Below the pieces are notes generated by a model that did no database searches, was not told the origin of the DNA, and was given only the letters and a program-made list of their open reading frames with translations. A program made the position numbers and the translations under genes. A DNA stretch of 64,000 bases from the NCBI GenBank assembly GCA_029948255.1, contig JALIZF010001623.1, positions 310,001 to 374,000 of the forward strand. Reading direction: 5' to 3'. The stretch comes from Telmatactis stephensoni. Lineage: Eukaryota; Cnidaria; Anthozoa; Actiniaria; Isophelliidae. Position 1 is the first letter of the stretch, and each line of letters begins with the position of its first letter. Shown piece after piece: positions 11,922 to 22,760 of the stretch.

Positions 11922-12048
11922 GTTTGCTTGCCAGGTCTACATATTAGCATTGCTATGTTCAACAGGATCTACCTCAGAGCTTTTAACAGAGGCCCTTCAC
12001 AAGTTTGACATGCTCATTGCAAACAACCTGTCAAAAGAAGATGTAAAA
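11922..12048 (+). CDS. Candidate exon A of an unidentified multi-exon gene
   Basis: Acceptor CCACAG precedes a fully open frame ending TEALHKFDMLIANNLSKEDVK at a GTAAGG donor (12049). The exon ends in phase 0, compatible with the next candidate exon at 17727. A second frame through the acceptor reads PQVCLPGLHIS, so the true 5' edge may differ or a frameshift may exist near 11970. Function unknown. If the gene is real, its first intron now holds about 5.7 kb including several transposons. Confidence 0.45.
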
Positions 12049-12202
12049 GTAAGGTTTATGCAGAAACTTTCACTATGAAATATTCCGGCTTACTATAATT
12101 GCTGAGCATTTTTGAAATATCCCAAGCATTTTATTTACAGTATTTCTATTCCGATTTTTTAATTATGATGACTTCATAAATAATTTTGACATCCATCACT
12201 CC

Positions 12203-12281
12203 CAACCTGAACAGTTATGTACGCACAAATGCACTTCTAAAAAGTTACAAATACAATTTATTGAAAGAACGTTGTTTGTAT
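12203..12281 (+). repeat. Left copy of a 78-bp direct duplication
   Basis: Matches 17643-17720 except for one A in a homopolymer. The right copy leads directly into the acceptor TATTACAG of exon B, so this is intron sequence duplicated on both sides of a 5.4-kb insertion block. Confidence 0.9.
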
Positions 12282-12483
12282 GTTGTTATGTATTTATTAA
12301 CCTCAATGTATTTTTCAGTAATTAACTAGTTAAGCATTTTAAGTGTTGTAACCTTGACCGTTTTGTTTGTAGGATTTGTGTATTGTTTCGACTTGTGTGA
12401 CGCACCCTCTTTCACTATAACCCAAACAGACCAACGTAGGGTTTCTCTTTGACTCCAAACGTGATGTAAACAGGAAATTAGCT

Positions 12484-14727
12484 TTATATGTATATGGATT
12501 TAAGGACTGTCGATATTTCCGGAATTTCGTTTAGCAATGACTGAAAACCGCCTTGAACTTGAGACTGATTAGAGCTCATTTCAGAATCTTGGTCACTGGA
12601 GATATTGGACTTGCTTTCTAAATTTTCTTGCAAACATGGTTCTTGTGCCACGTTTTTAAGTTCTGAAGACTTTAAATACAATTTCTCTCGAATTGAAGCT
12701 GTACTGTCTTTGTTTTCTTTTTCTGTCTTGACATTTTTAGCAAGGTCGATTACTTGATCGGTTTTGTTTTTGGCTTTTCCGACTTTCTTACTCTTACACT
12801 GAGTAGCTGGCGACTTTGGATTGGATTTTGAATTTGGCTTAGAAGTGTCACGGGCCCCCATCTTACCATTACTACAAGTTTCTTTACTGACAGGGGCCCC
12901 TCCTAGTTTTCCTGAGGAGGCCTACTGGCACGAACAGCATTATCTCTATTCTGGTTACGTGTGTTTGGATCATAATTGCGATTACGGTTTTGAAATTGAT
13001 TTTGACCACCACGGTTTTGAAACTGGTACTGATTCTGGCCAACATTCTGGGCATTGTGCAAAAATCTACAGTTGAACATTGCGTGACCTTTCTTTCCGCA
13101 ATAACCACAACTGACCACTCCTTGTACACTTCTTCTATTTCTGAAATCACCTGGCCTAAATGGTCTGCCTCTACCACGATCTTCCTGTTTTATTGCTTGT
13201 CTAAAGTCGAAGTCATTATATGACATTGAGGGCATTGAATGTGGTTGTTGTTGTTGCATTGTGTGTTCGAAGCTAATGGTTGTTGTTGAAAACTAGCTTG
13301 TTCTGGATAGTATTGAGCATTAGATGACGGTACTGGATACTGCTGAAAACTAGCCATTGGTAAACTAGGATAAGGTGTTGTATTCAACGAAGGGTCATGT
13401 ACACTTGCGACAGGACTTGGGAAAACTAGACTATTAGGTTGCGTCCCAATGGCACTAACATTCTCACTCTGGGATGGCACAGACACTGAGGTATTTGGCA
13501 CTTTCGTCGGCTGAGTAGGAAAAACTCCTAAGTCTTTCAGATTTTTCAAAATCTCGACTGTCAGTTCCTTAGAATCGATGGCTTTAGGTTTACTTTCAGA
13601 TTTCAAAGTGACTTCTTTAAGTCTAGCAAAATTTTCTGCTTGTTCAATGGTTTCTGGCTGCTGCAATACAACGTACCTTCGTATCTCTTCTTTCAAACCT
13701 CTGACAAAATGTTTTAAACACTCAGCGGGCGGCAGGTTAAGCCTGTTACACTGCTTTCTTATGTCTGTGATATAGGCATTGAGTGACTCTCCGCTCTCTT
13801 TGCTTTCGCTCATCTAAAATCTGAGTTAACTGCCACTTAGAAGCACCTGAAGCATAGTGTTTTTCTAGAGCCTCAGTAAGCTGGTTAAAATTCAGAGTAT
13901 CACGATCAGGCAGAGAGTTAAACCATACACTAGCAGACCCTCTAAGGTACAATGGCAAAGCTTTACAACTCTTGTCTCTACTCCAGCCACAGATGTCTGC
14001 CGCACGGGTATAACTGCTGATAAAATCGCGCACATCTTCACTATCGTCACCTTTAAAGGTTGGAAAATTAAACATTCCTCTAAAACTGAGTGAATCCTGA
14101 CACGCTTCATGTAATGCAGACATTCTGTTTTCATGCTCTTGTCGTTCCACTCTCAAATTTTCTAACTGTCGCTCTAAGGACTCTTCCATTTCGCGAACTG
14201 AGTCGGGGCTAGGCGTAGGATGTTCTAATTCTTCTGATGTTCGCGTTGCTCTCTCTCCTTCCTCTAACTGAACGTTAACAAACTGACGATGCGGTAGAAG
14301 AACAGGATCGTACAAATGATTTTCAGCTCTGAGTTCTGGGGGTCCACTCTCGTGTTCACTCTGGCGTTCCACTTCACTGTCTAACCAATGTGACGGAGGG
14401 TGGGGTAAAAATTCAGTTCTAGTTAGTGGGTTTTCAACATCAGTGGCTCCAGAAGGCTGATCTATGGGTGGTTGACCATCACTTCGTACAACTAATGGAC
14501 TACTATCTCTTGCTATCAAAGTACTATCTGGTAGCTGTTCTAGAGTTTGACTTACTTCACTATCTTCACTATTTCCATCACTATCAGAAATACGGCTGAG
14601 CGATCCTAGAGAAATTACTGGTCCTAGAGGAGTACTGGCTTTTCTTTTACTACCAAGGAACGAACGAACGAACTTAGGTAATTGAACTGGACTTTTAAAA
14701 GAACTTAATCCACTTGTACTAGGCTAT
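12484..14727 (-). pseudogene. LTR-retrotransposon Gag relic (Ty3-type)
   Basis: Reading the minus strand from 14727, an acidic, Ser-rich N-terminus is followed by a Glu-rich helix (about 14250-14130). The Gag capsid-like core follows (NFPTFKGDDSEDVRDFI, then LYLRGSASVWFNSL, near 14070-13900). After a frameshift near 13810 comes ESGESLNAYI...HFVRGLKEEIRRYV. A CCHC zinc knuckle, CGYCGKKGHAMFNC, lies near 13110-13070. A further Lys/Ser-rich frame runs to 12484. The part from 14519 back to 14727 is open without an ATG. No protease, reverse transcriptase or integrase follows, so this is a truncated copy. Such Gag proteins package element RNA in cytoplasmic particles. Confidence 0.8.
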
Positions 14728-15159
14728 TCGCTGCAGTCACAGTACTTTTCTGATTCCACGGCCTTAGCCGCGCGAGCCTTACTCCTAGTCCACAGCTTGA
14801 AAAAGTTAGCGAACTTAACAGAAAAATTATAAAAACACCCCGGCGAACGAACTTAAAGAGAAAGCCACAGAACGAAAACTAAAAGACTTATGTTTTCTAA
14901 ATTTATCGAAATCAAAAAGTTACTACGCAATAGAAAAGGATCAAATTACACTTGAGCCGATTTGAAGAAAATTAGTGCAAAAAAATTAAGCAAAACAGAT
15001 AACACAAAACAATGCATTGCAACAATTAAACAACATAAACACAGTATAAATTAAACAAGAAATTAGACAAGAATGAACAGTTCACAAAGAATTAAAGTGA
15101 ATTGGGCAGCAGGGCAACCCAGGGAGGGCCCACACAAAGATGAATCTCCACAGCAATCA

Positions 15160-15200
15160 CAAATGTTGGACCAAAGTCGGGTATCTCCACCAATTTGTTA
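15160..15200 (-). other. Possible primer-binding site and LTR edge
   Basis: On the minus strand ...CCGTAACA (an LTR-like CA end at 15196) is followed by TGGTGGAGATACCCG, the form of a tRNA-complementary primer site, upstream of the gag relic. I could not identify a matching second LTR, so this is only suggestive. Confidence 0.25.
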
Positions 15201-15339
15201 CGGAACTAGTCCGGGATCACTCTGACGGCAACATTAAATCATACCTTTTGTTTCAAATCCTTGTATTCCAAAAAAATCACCAGAGACAATTTTACAGTAA
15301 GCAAGCAACTTATATTCGACTAATGAGCAACTGACTTAC

Positions 15340-16094
15340 AAAGCTTATTACACAAGTATTTGTGTATGGGTTACCAAAATATCAAATTCAAAAACTCCAG
15401 CGAGTTCAAAATGCTGCTGCTCGTCTTGTGTCTGGTTCTCACAAATATGAACACATTACACCAGTACTAAAACGCCTACACTGGTTGCCTGTTGAGCAAC
15501 GTATTCAATACAAAATACTCCTACTTACTTTCAAGGCCTTAAATGGCTCTTCTCCTAGATATATAAGGGATCTTGTGGAACAGTACAGTCCACCTCGTTC
15601 ACTTAGAACGAAGGAACTTCACTTGCTAACAAGAGGTACGTTCAGATTAATTACGTATGGAAAACGAGCTTTTTCTAATGCTGCTCCAGAGTTGTGGAAC
15701 AACATTCCTCTTGACATAAGGCAATGTCAAGATATAACAAGTTTTAAACAAAAACTGAAAACATTTCTTTTTAAAAACGGCTTTCAGGAAAGGTTTGTAT
15801 AAATGATTGTTTTTAACATTTTTCAATCTATAATCTTTTAAAATATTGTATATTAAATGTTAAATCATAAATTTTGAAATCTAATGCCAATTGTTTCTAT
15901 TCCAATGTTTTTATGCAAATGTATTATGTGAACATAAATTGTATCAATGTATTATAAAAATACATATTTAAAAAAAAGTTTAATCTTAATTTTTCATATC
16001 ATTTTTTAATCTTTTAAACTGGGGAGCAAAGCGTTGTTGAACCTTGGGATATTGACGCTTTACAAAATACTTTTATTATTATATTATTATTATT
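15340..16094 (+). mobile_element. 5'-truncated CR1-type LINE tail
   Basis: Contains the C-terminal end of a LINE Pol protein, a 3' UTR and an ATT-rich tail (TTATTATTATTATT) ending near 16094. It lies between the gag relic and the gene-carrying MULE. Confidence 0.85.
15362..15802 (+). pseudogene. LINE Pol C-terminal domain
   Basis: An uninterrupted frame of 146 codons carries the diagnostic order YGLPKYQIQKLQRVQNAAARL, HITPVLKRLHWLPVEQRI, KALNG, PPRSLR, TYGKRAFSNAAPELWN and FKQKLKTFLF. This is the conserved segment after the reverse transcriptase palm of CR1-type LINEs. The catalytic domain itself is missing, so it is a typical 5'-truncated insertion. Confidence 0.9.
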
Positions 16095-16439
16095 AAGTAT
16101 TTCTAGTAGCAGGTAGAGCTATAACCCAAACAAGACTCACGTTACACTGTCAGGCCTATCCAATCAAGGTGCACACCAGAATCTCCAGATCCGGACCGGC
16201 TAATAAAACTTTCTTGCACAACCTTGATCATGGAGTCTCATTTGTACTATGGACTCTACTTTCTAAATGTCAATCTTACTCGAATTTCGATCACACCCTA
16301 TAACTTAGCCTCCTATGCAGCCGCTCCTTTGTGTCACGCGACGCGTATCCCCACGTAGCGTCTGCTTACTTGAGCGGAACATTCCTTTCTCGTAATTGGC
16401 CAATAAGCATGAAGCTTCCAAAATCAAGAAACCTGGACT

Positions 16440-16778
16440 TTGACCTCGATCACATTTCACGGGAAGCTAAAAAACCTAGAGAAAGGATTTCAAGATATAT
16501 GCAATGTTTTTAAAATTGACGCTCTAAATACTTATCAAAAAGAAGCAATCGAAGTTTTAATCAATCGGAAACGTGATGTTTTTGTAAATTTACCAACTGG
16601 TTACGGAAAATCGCTTATTTATCAAACTTTGCCGTTGCTATTTGACTCGTTGGGACAATCTAAACTAGAAAAGCACATCGTTGTGGTTGTATCGCCTCTG
16701 ATTAGTCTTATGACAGATCAAGTCGCCAAACTTCAGCAACTTGGTTGTTTTACACGACTTTCAGCACTGTCACTTTGA
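16440..16778 (+). pseudogene. RecQ-type DNA helicase N-terminal fragment
   Basis: The frame holds the first helicase motifs in order. Motif 0-like NTYQKEAIEVLI is near residues 29-42, Walker A NLPTGYGKSLIYQ near 49-63, and motif Ia VVVVSPLISLMTDQVAKLQQ near 81-100. It then runs out about 12 residues later. RecQ enzymes unwind DNA 3' to 5' using ATP. Here only about 110 residues are present; DEAH and motifs III-VI are absent, so no helicase activity is expected. It lies wholly inside the MULE termini and abuts a second captured fragment on the opposite strand. Confidence 0.85.
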
Positions 16779-17107
16779 TCGTATTCTGTTTCTCTTCTAA
16801 GTCTCTTTGCTCGCCACGATGATTTCGTGGTCTGGAAGATCTTTACGATTTCTTCTTGGATTGTTTCTAAAGAAATTTTAGCTTTCTTGTAGCGGATCAA
16901 TCGCTTATAGCATGATTTCGAGCAAATAAATGAGTTTCTCGAAGGATACGAGACATCCACGTTTAAGTTGAGAACGCTGTCGATTAATTGGGAAATATTT
17001 TCCGTACTCTTTCCGAACACATTAACCCGCTCCTTTTTCACTGCTTCGACACCACAAAGAAAGCATTTTGAATTTTCTTCAATGACTTTTTGAGGAGTAA
17101 CTTCCAT
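16733..17107 (-). pseudogene. Captured zinc-binding domain fragment
   Basis: From the ATG at 17107 the minus-strand frame is open to 16733. It has CFLC near residues 15-18 and CSKSC about 45 residues later, followed by a basic helix and an Arg-rich tail. This paired-cysteine pattern resembles animal DNA-binding zinc modules of the ZAD kind, but I cannot name the family. It overlaps the RecQ fragment by about 45 bp tail to tail, which suggests two independent captures. An alternative is a short cellular ORF of the element itself. Confidence 0.5.
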
Positions 17108-17642
17108 ATAACATATAAACAAGAAGTGGCATCGATTAGCTAAATCTTTTAGCGGGGAAAGTTTCTATCGAAGCATTTGATTGGTTCCCTTCTTAACAAT
17201 AAGTGATTTTTAATTGGCTCATGAATACAAAGAGAAAGGAATGTTCCGCTCAAGTAAGCAGACGCTACGTGGGGATACGCGTCGCGTGACACAAAGGAGC
17301 GGCTGCATAGGAGGCTACCTATAACTGCGTCATAATGTAAAAACTGGAGTATGTACTAAGATTCTTTCACACATCAACGTACTAAACCTACAGAACCATT
17401 TGGTAAAGGCTTGGGACTATTCCGAACCAACAAATCTAGAACTGAGGTGAAATATAAAATCTAGGATAAATGCCTAGGCTAGCACATTTTTGTGTAGTTG
17501 GTCCTGCCCCTGCGAGGTCCAACAACTAGCCATAACAAAATTGTCATAAGAAATCTACGTCACAAAAAGTCCCTTGCCAAACTTATTAATAGACTACAAA
17601 ATCACTGGGAGTATGAAATGCATGGAAAAGTGTCGCGCAACA

Positions 17643-17720
17643 CAACCTGAACAGTTATGTACGCACAAATGCACTTCTAAAAAGTTACAAATACAATTTA
17701 TTGAAAGAACGTTGTTTGTA
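17643..17720 (+). repeat. Right copy of a 78-bp direct duplication
   Basis: Partner of 12203-12281. Between the two copies lie the gag relic, a LINE tail and the MULE. Confidence 0.9.
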
Positions 17721-17726
17721 TTACAG

Positions 17727-17748
17727 TGTTTAATGGAGGAGGCAAGAG
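17727..17748 (+). CDS. Candidate 22-nt microexon B
   Basis: Acceptor TTGTATTACAG and donor GTACAT bracket 22 nt reading CLMEEAR plus one base. Entry phase 0 and exit phase 1 match candidate exons A and C. The donor is weak. Confidence 0.4.
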
Positions 17749-17822
17749 GTACATGTATATGCATCTATATCATAAATGATGTTAAACATAATGAAGTACA
17801 GAGACACTACATTTATATATAG

Positions 17823-17916
17823 CAGCCTATGTAATCTTAAATGGAAGTGTCGAGGAAAAAGAAGCAAAAGCTCTTTCAGAAAAAGCAGCAGAATTGAGAC
17901 TTCAAGCCAAGAGCTG
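17823..17916 (+). CDS. Candidate exon C, helical segment
   Basis: Acceptor TTTATATATAG and donor GTAAAA bracket 94 nt. In the phase set by exon B it reads AAYVILNGSVEEKEAKALSE and continues Ala/Glu/Lys-rich, helix-forming, for ten more residues. It exits in phase 2, compatible with exon D. The protein family is not recognised. Confidence 0.45.
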
Positions 17917-17996
17917 GTAAAACATAATGACTACAGATTTGGTATGTACCATTGTATATTGTCCATAATAAAATCTATTATAATACACTATACAAA

Positions 17997-18890
17997 ATTA
18001 CTCGATTCTGATTGGACGAGAGGAGTACAATTAAATCGTTAATTGTACTCTGTAGAGTACCTATTAAGTCGCTATGGCAACGACAACGGCGCGCGATAAA
18101 CATCGTTCTCCATTTGGATTTTCCTTGACAAGCCATGGCTACTCGTTTTCGATGAAAACTTACAGTTTCGCTAGTTCAGGTTTTGATGATTATCATAGAA
18201 GATAAAAAAGTAATTTATTTGTCAAAAAAAATGACAATTTTAAACGGAAAACAAGTTAGAACACTGGAGAGAAAAATGACTTCCAAACAACGCCGTGCTG
18301 CAAAACTAAGCGAAGGACATCGATTCACGGCTATAGTACAGAGAAATGGTCATTTGGTCAAACGTTTTTACTCTTTTCCAAAAGAATCTGATAAATCAAG
18401 CTCAAGATAATGAAGTTTTGAGGCATTTGAAAGGCCAGGTATGTTTAAAGAACGTAAATTTGACCATATTTCTCTGTGAATGAACTCAAGTTCTTTGCCG
18501 TGTCTTGGGCTCTTCGCTCGTTTTCATTCAATAAACAAACCTGTCAGTAAATAAACTGCATGCTTTATGGAAATGTAAAAGAACTGTATTTCGCTCAGAA
18601 TACAAATTAGCTTTATTTTATTTTGTTTTCGAAGTTTCTTCCTTCTTTGAAATATTGTCTACTCGTTTAAAGTCTGTACTTTTTATGAAAACATGCTATA
18701 TGTCAGACATTTGTCTTTCCTCGAAGAAATTTTCTATAGTGTATTATAAATAAAAAATCGCACGATCTTCTCGTACAATTCAGAATTAATAGTTACTCGT
18801 AATATTTTGAGAACTTTCAAAACATTACTCGTACCTATTAATTCCGAATTGTACTCAAGATCGTGCGATTTCCTATACAAACACAAATAC
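17997..18890. repeat. Element-like segment with palindromic ends
   Basis: The left end has a hairpin GTACAATTAA-ATCG-TTAATTGTAC (about 18026-18049). The right end (18760-18875) is a long imperfect palindrome with AATCGCACGATCTT and GTACAATTC arms. A short basic frame at 18183-18410 lies inside. Possibly a non-autonomous element inserted in the intron between exons C and D; boundaries are uncertain. Confidence 0.4.
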
Positions 18891-19237
18891 AAGTATGTAA
18901 TTTTTTTCCACTTCTTCACAATCAAAATTTAAAAATATACTTCTAATGTTAGAGGTTGGGCCATGCTTAAAAAAACTTGAGTCCCATTTAAAAAAAATAG
19001 GAGCAGACAGATAATCCTACCATGGTGGAAGCTCCAATGGAAATTATACCAATAAGTGTCTAAAGGTTAGTTACAAACAGCAAAAATATGTGGATATATA
19101 TTCCAAAAAATATGAAAATAGAAAAACAAAACAAAAGCTATTATAGCAAACTTTGACATCTAAGCATGTCTCAACTGAGGTTTAATACATGAAGATGTCA
19201 AGTTACAAGGTCTTGAGAGAGTTTCTTTAAACCTTAG

Positions 19238-19285
19238 AAAAACAACAACAACAACAACAACAACAACTACAACAACAACTACAAC
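19238..19285 (+). repeat. CAA microsatellite
   Basis: Runs of CAA interrupted by CTA, located just before the acceptor of exon D. Confidence 0.9.
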
Positions 19286-19302
19286 ATCAAGTTCCTATCC
19301 AG

Positions 19303-19454
19303 TTGTGCTGTTGAAGTATGGAAAGAGTTGTGTCTAGACTTTGTATCTGAAGCTGAACTTATAAATGACAAGTTCAGCCAGGATCTCATGAGCTGTGAAA
19401 TTCATAAAGCAACCAATGGGACAAAGAAACTTAATGAACAAATAACCAAGCTAG
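19303..19454 (+). CDS. Candidate exon D
   Basis: Acceptor TTCCTATCCAG and donor GTAAGC bracket 152 nt. In the phase exported by exon C it is open throughout: CAVEVWKELCLDFVSEAELI, then a further 31 residues ending NEQITKL. Four candidate exons in a row with consistent phases argue for a real gene or a young pseudogene. No domain is recognised. It exits in phase 1. Confidence 0.5.
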
Positions 19455-19544
19455 GTAAGCTGTAATCACCATTAACATAACCGATTTGATTGGAGCAATG
19501 GTGAACATGCTCAAATATACTTGAAACAGGACACAATGGTATAA

Positions 19545-19800
19545 GCTATCACTGAGTTACGTTATTCAGTTCAATCTGGGGCATAAAACAATGAATTTTA
19601 GTTCTCAAGAGAGCAAAAGTCTTTTGTTTTGTCCCCAAGATTGAACTGCTCTGACGTCACGTGCAAGGGATCTATAGACCACTTGCAGCACCTTGGAATG
19701 CATCTTCTAATTCTCAGGAGATTGAAATTCTTTTGTTTTGTCCTCCAAATTGAGCTGCTTTGACGTCATGTGAAAGTGGTCTATACCTCAAAAAGAGGAT
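19545..19800 (+). repeat. Two diverged direct copies with TGACGTCA
   Basis: A block with TCTTTTGTTTTGTCC, a short gap, TTGA, CTGC, TTTGACGTCA or CTGACGTCACGTG, and GGTCTATA occurs twice (about 19618-19690 and 19730-19790). The TGACGT cores are CRE-like, but I cannot show regulatory function. Confidence 0.4.
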
Positions 19801-20303
19801 TTCTAGAGGAGCTTGGAATCTATTCTACGACCCCCAAGAACGCTTCGGGATTCTTCAGGATTGTACATTCCGGAAATGCTCCGGATTTTTACCTTCTTTC
19901 AAATTAAGCTTAATTTGTAACAATTTGTAAATAGTTTTAGAAGATTTGTTGTGCTTCCTTTGTTGTGTTGCAAACATTTTGCTTGTATGTCACCCGTACC
20001 AAACTTTTCGGAGATTTTCTCGGTAATTCTGTTTTCATTTCAAACCCAAACACGATATATTTGTTTAGGCACGTTAGACGATTCATGTTAGTGATATCAT
20101 TTTAATTCGGACTTATTTGATGAGTCTGTACTCAGATGCGAATAACGTACTTCGCGACACTTAGAAATTTTTTTCATGCAGTCAAGTGTCACGGCGGGAA
20201 AAGCCACGCAAGGGATTCAGCTGAATGTGAGACCAACAAGTCAACTATTACCACTAATGAATAATGGAGAATTTCTCGACTTCTGTAGCATGTTGTAGTT
20301 AGA

Positions 20304-20489
20304 GGTTAACGCACGCAGCGAGTGAATTATCGGGATTTATCTTCACGAGTTTGCTAACAATGAACGAGAAATTTTATTAAATACTGCACGAGGCGTCAGC
20401 CGAGTGCAGTATGAGAAAATTTCGAGTTCATTGTTAGTAAACGAGTGAAGATAAATCCCGATAATTCACGAGCAAAGAGTACGCTAACC
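20304..20489. mobile_element. 186-bp fold-back element
   Basis: Arms of about 75 bp: GGTTAACGC...GAATTATCGGGATTTATCTTCACGAG is mirrored by CTCG...GATAAATCCCGATAATTCACGAG...GCTAACC. The core contains a second hairpin, TACTGCAC/GTGCAGTA. It sits just before candidate exon E. Confidence 0.75.
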
Positions 20490-20519
20490 TTTTTATTATT
20501 CAATTTGAATACACTGCAG

Positions 20520-20589
20520 AAGCAGGCTAAAACTGTCAGTCGACATCTAAGATCACTAGAAATAACTCAAGTCACTCACCGGCAAAATG
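20520..20589 (+). CDS. Candidate exon E
   Basis: Acceptor ACACTGCAG and donor GTAAGA bracket 70 nt open as KQAKTVSRHLRSLEITQVTH plus RQN. Its open frame needs entry in phase 0, but exon D exits in phase 1, so at least one exon between them is missing, lost or misplaced. Confidence 0.35.
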
Positions 20590-22109
20590 GTAAGACTTAA
20601 GCTCAATTCAAAATTAGTTTAATAGCATTTGGTAATTTTAACAATACAAAATAAACTTTTCAAAAGAAAACTAGCAGAAAAGTACCGTGATACAAGAACT
20701 TTAGATTAAATATAATAAACAGTTCTCAGAATCCATGTTTACAACTATAATCAAGAACGACTTTTTTGGATTGCTAAAAGTGATTTAGCACTGAGTCCTA
20801 GAATCCTGTTAGTGAAAGGACTAGAAAATTATCGCTGGAGTTTTGGATATTGGTTTAAACTGGCGACTTACGGTTGAAACTGCTAAACCAGACTTGAACA
20901 AGAAGTAGTTTTTGTCGTTGAGCCGAAGGCATCAAGTACTCGTTTGGCGTTTTCTTCGATTCTTGATAAAATTTCTTTACCCCATCTGAGAGAACTTGTG
21001 GCGACAGACTTTCTAAACTTTGTATGAGATAGGTTTTGGATAGCCGGTCTAAAAAACAGTAAATATTAAGATAAATTTGGAAAGCCGGCGAACTGACTGT
21101 TTTCAAGCCGTTGAAATATGTTGATCTCAGTAAACTTACACCAAAAACTTCAATTATAGTTTACCTTAAAAACAGGCACGCCAAGCAATTTTAAGTATGC
21201 TTCTCTTTTTCGAAAAATCCTCACATTTAACACCAGGAACATTTTTTCTTTTCAACTGTGCTGTAATGCCGTATATTGTTAATTTTTATTGCATAGGTAT
21301 TATTGCATAGTGACGTGTTGTCACGTCATAACAACGCGTCACGTGGTACAAACTGACCAATCAGAAAATCAGAATTTGTACAGTGCATGAAAATTGAATA
21401 ATAATAAAAATTATTGCCCCCGCAGGATCGGAGGAGGCATATATAGTCATCCCCGCGTACGTAGGGTGTGTCTCAGTAGTTGAAAATTTCGAGAAAGTGT
21501 TCGACATTGCGATGATACTTCATGTCAGATGACAAATTTAGAATTCATAGATTTTGTTGTATGAAAAACAATTTCAGATTGAAGTAAATTAAGTTGTTAT
21601 ACTTAATTACTGATCGCCTTAAGTTTTAATGAACTGCAGCAAATCTGAACCAAAAATAGACGAGTAGATAAGTGTGAAATCTAGTAGTGCTATTCTATGT
21701 AGTCTCACATGAAGTTCACTACCGTCGCAAGGCAGTAATGGGTAATTACATTACCAGTGCACTATGGTACTATGCCTTCTGAGTCATCATCGAAAGGATT
21801 TTGCAAGGTATACCAGTATAGCGTGACAATGAACCTTTTTGATTTGTTTACTGTTGCTGGCTTTGGCATTTTATAAAACCGTGGGAATGCTAGATTACGA
21901 TTGGCTACAAGTTCTTCGAAAACACGCTTAACCTGAATTACCAAAAGTTTCGACTCCCGTGCGAATATATAATTCGCGATGGTTATTGGTACGGGAGTGT
22001 GTTCGACTCCAGACACCTCGATCTTCGAGAGTTTTCACTGAAGTTTCGTTATAATAAATGTCCACGGCAACTTCTTTTTTAACATTTTTTGACGTTTATA
22101 TTATGGTCA
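20590..22109. other. No supportable gene
   Basis: Two minus-strand open frames (20855-21106 and 21762-22016) are protein-like in composition but lack a recognised domain or convincing splice context. CACGTCA-rich sequence at 21308-21350 and a GAATAATAATAAAA end near 21400 look repeat-derived. Confidence 0.35.
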
Positions 22110-22591
22110 AAAACCGGTTTTTTTGCAAATTTTAAAATTGCGTAATCGAAGGTTTCAAGACTTAGCGACATTAATGTATAAAGTTAATAATAACTTAGTT
22201 CCTTCTTACATATCAACTCTTTTTATTAATAATGATAAGAAATATAAACTTAGAAATTCGGAGGATTTTGAAATCCCTAGATTTAATACCATCACTTATG
22301 GAAAGCATAGTATAAGGTATATGGGCCCATATATATGGGCTAGGATTAGCAAGGCTGTTAAAAGGGCGACGCCACTTAATGCCTTTAAGAAACAAATACG
22401 CAAACTAGATATTGAAGATATACTTATGGAAAAGTGCAAGAATTGTTATTTGTGTAGTAATTAGCTAATTTATTTAGTTATTTATATATTTTCTTTAAGT
22501 TAAGTTATATGTGGGGAGCATTTTAAGGTTCTAAAGATTGGGTTAGAGGGGTAGATTTATTTTAGGGGGTTATATAAAATATATAGGGATG
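22110..22591 (+). mobile_element. LINE tail, left part
   Basis: A 5'-truncated CR1/L2-type LINE. The Pol C-terminus (22123-22464) is followed by 3' UTR that is interrupted at 22597 and resumes at 27381. Confidence 0.8.
22123..22464 (+). pseudogene. LINE Pol C-terminal domain
   Basis: An open frame with the conserved end of CR1/L2 Pol: LRNRRFQDLATLMYKVNN, LVPSYI, YKLRNSEDFEIPRFNT, YGKHSIRYMGPYIWA and FKKQIRKLD. It stops after a Cys-rich CKNCYLC tail. No reverse transcriptase palm remains. Confidence 0.85.
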
Positions 22592-22629
22592 GGAGTAAGT
22601 AGTATGAAAGTGCCGGTTCTGCATCCGGT

Positions 22630-22760
22630 GCAAGCCGGTGCGCGCGGTGCAAGGGGGGAGTCACGCCCCCGATAGAGGGGAGGTCACGCGCCGGTGCCAG
22701 GGGAGTCACACAACGGCGACCAGGGAGTCACGCGCCGGCGATCCGCTTGCAGGACAGACG
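22630..22760. repeat. Subterminal GGGAGTCACGCG repeats, left arm
   Basis: Variants of GGGGAGTCACGC and GCGCCGGYG recur four times just inside the terminus and are mirrored in the right arm (about 27215-27345). Possible binding sites for a recombinase; inferred from position only. Confidence 0.6.

Larger units (their letters stand above)
16306..17317. mobile_element. MULE carrying host gene fragments (Pack-MULE-like)
   Basis: Inverted repeats of about 90 bp start TAGCCTCCTATGCAGCCGCT and end at 17317. They are flanked by perfect 9-bp direct repeats CCTATAACT (16297-16305 and 17318-17326). The interior is coding-like: a RecQ helicase fragment on plus and a zinc-binding fragment on minus. No transposase. 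This is the architecture called Pack-MULE in plants. Confidence 0.85.

Noticed and set aside
16331..16513. Plus-strand ORF in the left MULE terminus
   Set aside because: Covers the inverted repeat and an out-of-frame part of the RecQ fragment.
12282..17642. A complete LTR retrotransposon (TG...CA ends)
   Set aside because: The ends look LTR-like, but no matching pair of LTRs was found and the flanking repeat is 78 bp, not 4-6 bp.
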